From the NCBI GenBank assembly GCA_046757725.1, contig JBHHYU010000008.1, forward strand, positions 3,453 through 67,452: a stretch of DNA of 64,000 nt, read 5' to 3'. Under the pieces are notes generated by a model. The model ran no database searches. It was not told where the DNA came from and saw nothing but the letters and a program-made list of their open reading frames with translations. This stretch comes from JBHHYU01 sp046757725. GTDB taxonomy: Bacteria > Desulfobacterota > Binatia > UBA9968. The translations under genes and the position numbers were made by a program. Shown in pieces: positions 61,872 through 64,000 of this stretch (positions are counted from its first letter, which is position 1; each line of letters opens with the position of its first letter).

Positions 61872-63947
61872 ATGGGTAAGTTTCGTGTTACCGTCGATAC
61901 CGGAGGGACTTTCTCCGATTTTGTATTCTTTAACGAGGAAACAGGCGGGATCACCATTACCAAAGTTCCCTCGACCCCTAAAGAGCCTTTTCAAGCAGTG
62001 CTCAACGGAGTCGAAACCCTACTTGATCAGGGAGTTCAGGCACAGGATATCTCTTTTTTTTCTCATGGCACAACCGTGGGGACCAACGCTCTCTTGGAAG
62101 AGAAAGGAGCCAAAACCGGTCTTCTGGTTACCGAGGGTTTCCGTGGCATTTACGAAGTAATGGAACAAACGCGCGGCTATGGCCCGGCGACGTATGACCT
62201 TTTCTTCGACAAACCAAGGCTCTTTGCACCACCCTATTTGACCGAGGAAATACCGGAGCGGGTTGACTTCCAGGGGCAGGTCTTAAAACCCATCGACAGT
62301 GAGTCTTCTCTTCGCGCTATCCGCAACCTTAAGAACAAAGAAGTCGAATCCATAGCCGTCTGTTTTCTTTTTTCCTTCATGAACCCGGGCAACGAACTCA
62401 AAATCAAGAAGATCGTCGCGCAGGAATTTCCGGAAGTGAGCCTCTCTCTTTCCTGTGAGATCCTACCGCAACTCCGGGAATTTTACCGCTTGAGTACGAC
62501 CGTGATGAATGCCTACATCTCAACTGTAGTCGGTCATTACCTCAGACTGCTCGAAAAGAGACTAAGAGAGATCGGCGTCATCACACCAAAGCTTTATATC
62601 ATGCAGTCGAATGGTGGAGTGTCTACGTTTCAAAGTGCCGCCAAAAAACCCGTAGCGACAGTTCTCTCCGGGCCCGCGGGAGGGGTCATTGCCTCCTTGG
62701 GCATCAGCGAAAGAGCAGGGATCAGCAACATCATTACCTTCGACATGGGAGGCACGAGTTGCGACGTCGCCTTAATTCATGAAGGTAATCCCGTTATCAC
62801 CACTCAGGGAAGAATCAACCGGCGGCCCATCAGCCTGCCCATGCTCGATATCCATACGGTAAGCGCGGGCGGAGGAACCATCGCTCGGATCGATGCGGTG
62901 GGCGGTCTCCAGATTGGTCCGGACAGCGCCGGAGCGGATCCGGGTCCTATTTGCTATGATCAGGGCGGAGAGCAGATCACCATTACCGACGCTAACATGG
63001 TTCTCGGAGTCCTGGACCCGGACCGATTCCTGGGTGGACACATGAAGCTTAACAAGGCCAAGGCGGAGAGGCTGCTCGAAATCAATATCGCGCGCCCATT
63101 GGGGTTAGGCCTCTTGGAGGCAGCGGACGGGATCTTAAAAATCATCGATGTCAAAATGGAGGAAGCCATAAAGGCGGTCTCCTCTCAAAGAGGCTACGAC
63201 ATCCGAGACTTCACCCTGGTGGCCTTCGGCGGTGCCGGGCCGATGCATGCCGGGAGAATGGTCCGTGACCTGGGGATTTCTTCCCTCCTCATTCCCTTGA
63301 CCCCCGGCGTTACCTCCGCACTGGGCCTTTTGGTGGCAGACGTCAAGCACGACTATGTCCGGTCAAAACTCGCACCCCTAAAAGAGCTCGATCTCAGTGA
63401 GCTCAATGGCCTTTTCTCCCAACTCACCGAACATGCAAGAAGAGACCTCCTCGAAGAGGGATTCAGCAACGAAGAGATCACCCTACACCCATTTCTGGAT
63501 TTGCGTTATGCCGGGCAAGGGTATGAGCTAACGGTGCCCTCCCCCACGCCTCCGCTCAAAGCGACCGACCTAGACCTCATGCGGCGACGGTTTGACGGCC
63601 AGCATGAAAAAGCGCATGGTCACAAGGCGGAGTCAGAGCCTGTGGAACTCGTCAGCCTACGCCTGAACTCAGTTGGTCTGGTACCCCAGGCCAATTTTTC
63701 ACCTGTTTCGCCCACTGGCAGACTGCTTGAGGCGGCCCGAAGGGGGCATAGAAAGATCTTTCTCGGTAAGGAGCATGGGACCCTGGATTGCCAGGTCTAC
63801 ATCAGAGATCTACTGGAACCGCAGCATAGGATCATCGGACCATCAGTCATCGAACAACTCGATACCACGACACTCGTCCTTCCCGAGCAGGAAGCGACGG
63901 TGGACGGTTTTCGGAATCTGATGATAACGGAGAAAAAGCAAGCATAA
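61872..63947 (+). CDS. hyuA: Hydantoinase A/N-methylhydantoinase-family ATPase subunit
   Basis: A 691-residue protein of the HyuA/oxoprolinase-acetone carboxylase beta family: ATP-binding DTGGTFSDFVF at the start, SHGTTVGTNALLEEKGAKT, FDMGGTSCDVALI and GAGPMHAGR. It normally works with a HyuB partner, ATP-dependently opening cyclic amides; no hyuB is in the window. ATG at 61872 is preceded by GAGGAA; an upstream start adds 12 residues. It is followed by a strong hairpin. Confidence 0.9.
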   Translation: MGKFRVTVDTGGTFSDFVFFNEETGGITITKVPSTPKEPFQAVLNGVETLLDQGVQAQDISFFSHGTTVGTNALLEEKGAKTGLLVTEGFRGIYEVMEQTRGYGPATYDLFFDKPRLFAPPYLTEEIPERVDFQGQVLKPIDSESSLRAIRNLKNKEVESIAVCFLFSFMNPGNELKIKKIVAQEFPEVSLSLSCEILPQLREFYRLSTTVMNAYISTVVGHYLRLLEKRLREIGVITPKLYIMQSNGGVSTFQSAAKKPVATVLSGPAGGVIASLGISERAGISNIITFDMGGTSCDVALIHEGNPVITTQGRINRRPISLPMLDIHTVSAGGGTIARIDAVGGLQIGPDSAGADPGPICYDQGGEQITITDANMVLGVLDPDRFLGGHMKLNKAKAERLLEINIARPLGLGLLEAADGILKIIDVKMEEAIKAVSSQRGYDIRDFTLVAFGGAGPMHAGRMVRDLGISSLLIPLTPGVTSALGLLVADVKHDYVRSKLAPLKELDLSELNGLFSQLTEHARRDLLEEGFSNEEITLHPFLDLRYAGQGYELTVPSPTPPLKATDLDLMRRRFDGQHEKAHGHKAESEPVELVSLRLNSVGLVPQANFSPVSPTGRLLEAARRGHRKIFLGKEHGTLDCQVYIRDLLEPQHRIIGPSVIEQLDTTTLVLPEQEATVDGFRNLMITEKKQA

Positions 63948-63952
63948 TGAAC

Positions 63953-63976
63953 TACCCCGCAGCAAGCTGCGGGGTA
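63953..63976. terminator. Perfect 11-bp hairpin after the hydantoinase gene
   Basis: TACCCCGCAGC (63953-63963) and GCTGCGGGGTA (63966-63976) form a perfect stem with only AA between the arms. There is no T-run on either strand, so it may be a factor-assisted terminator, or a REP-like dispersed repeat. It lies five bases after the stop codon. Confidence 0.5.
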
Positions 63977-64000
63977 TCAAAAGGAACGGACTCATGTCAA

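Overview
The window is 64 kb of densely packed bacterial chromosome with moderate GC (judged by eye, a little above half). It encodes Tat-exported molybdoenzymes, an outer-membrane barrel and an RND pump, so the organism is Gram-negative. It carries an alternative complex III, a Nap-type periplasmic molybdoenzyme, a Nitrospira/anammox-type periplasmic nitrite oxidoreductase-like enzyme and a form I aerobic CO dehydrogenase. Together these suggest an uncultured respiratory, possibly nitrogen-oxide- and CO-metabolising lineage (Methylomirabilota/NC10-like, Nitrospirota-like or a deep 'deltaproteobacterial' relative). No rRNA or other taxonomic marker is present, so this placement is inference. 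I saw no tRNA, rRNA, CRISPR array, insertion sequence or phage gene.

Region 1 (1-19.8 kb, + strand) is a respiratory island. It opens with the 3' end of actB, then actC, actD, an actF-type gene and an actE-type cytochrome (alternative complex III), followed by a dihaem cytochrome c. Next come a napA-like gene, napG, a napH fused to a signal-peptide-bearing His-rich domain, and a second ferredoxin of NapF/G type. An Fe-S Rrf2 regulator with dyad operators before and after its gene separates this from an nxr-like operon: a dihaem cytochrome fused to a haem-b gamma-subunit domain, the Mo subunit nxrA, a small unknown protein, the Fe-S subunit nxrB, a TorD-type chaperone, and an unknown HELLH/zinc-ribbon protein. 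All catalytic subunits appear periplasmic. Electrons could pass between quinone, complex III, c-type cytochromes and either molybdoenzyme; the direction cannot be read from sequence.

Region 2 (19.8-27.4 kb) holds a thiolase-like/OB-fold fusion lacking the usual nucleophilic cysteine, its probable GntR regulator, a class I glutamine amidotransferase, and a convergent RND pump with its adaptor.

Region 3 (27.4-46.5 kb, - strand) is housekeeping: tilS, ftsH, folP, cdaA, ybbR, glmM, pdxJ, nnr, tsaE, lysC, cimA, cysE, mtaB and rnc, many of them overlapping by 4-8 bases. Upstream of tilS on the same strand lie an AttH/CrtC-like protein and a UbiD-family decarboxylase. The glmM-cdaA-ybbR group joins cell-wall precursor synthesis to c-di-AMP signalling.

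Region 4 (46.5-55.6 kb) is a form I CO dehydrogenase operon on the - strand: outer-membrane protein, coxM, coxS, coxL, an XdhC-YHS fusion and a MocA-type cytidylyltransferase, followed by a second XdhC and a SufU-like Fe-S scaffold. A two-domain sulfurtransferase converges on it. Two tandem 15-base repeats lie just upstream of the operon.

Region 5 (55.6-64 kb) carries scattered metabolic genes: a short-chain dehydrogenase, a PEBP-family protein, a CADD/PqqC-like oxidase, a serine/alanine-glyoxylate aminotransferase, a coiled-coil SH3 protein, an ornithine-cyclodeaminase-family enzyme and a hydantoinase A-type protein. It ends in a strong perfect hairpin.
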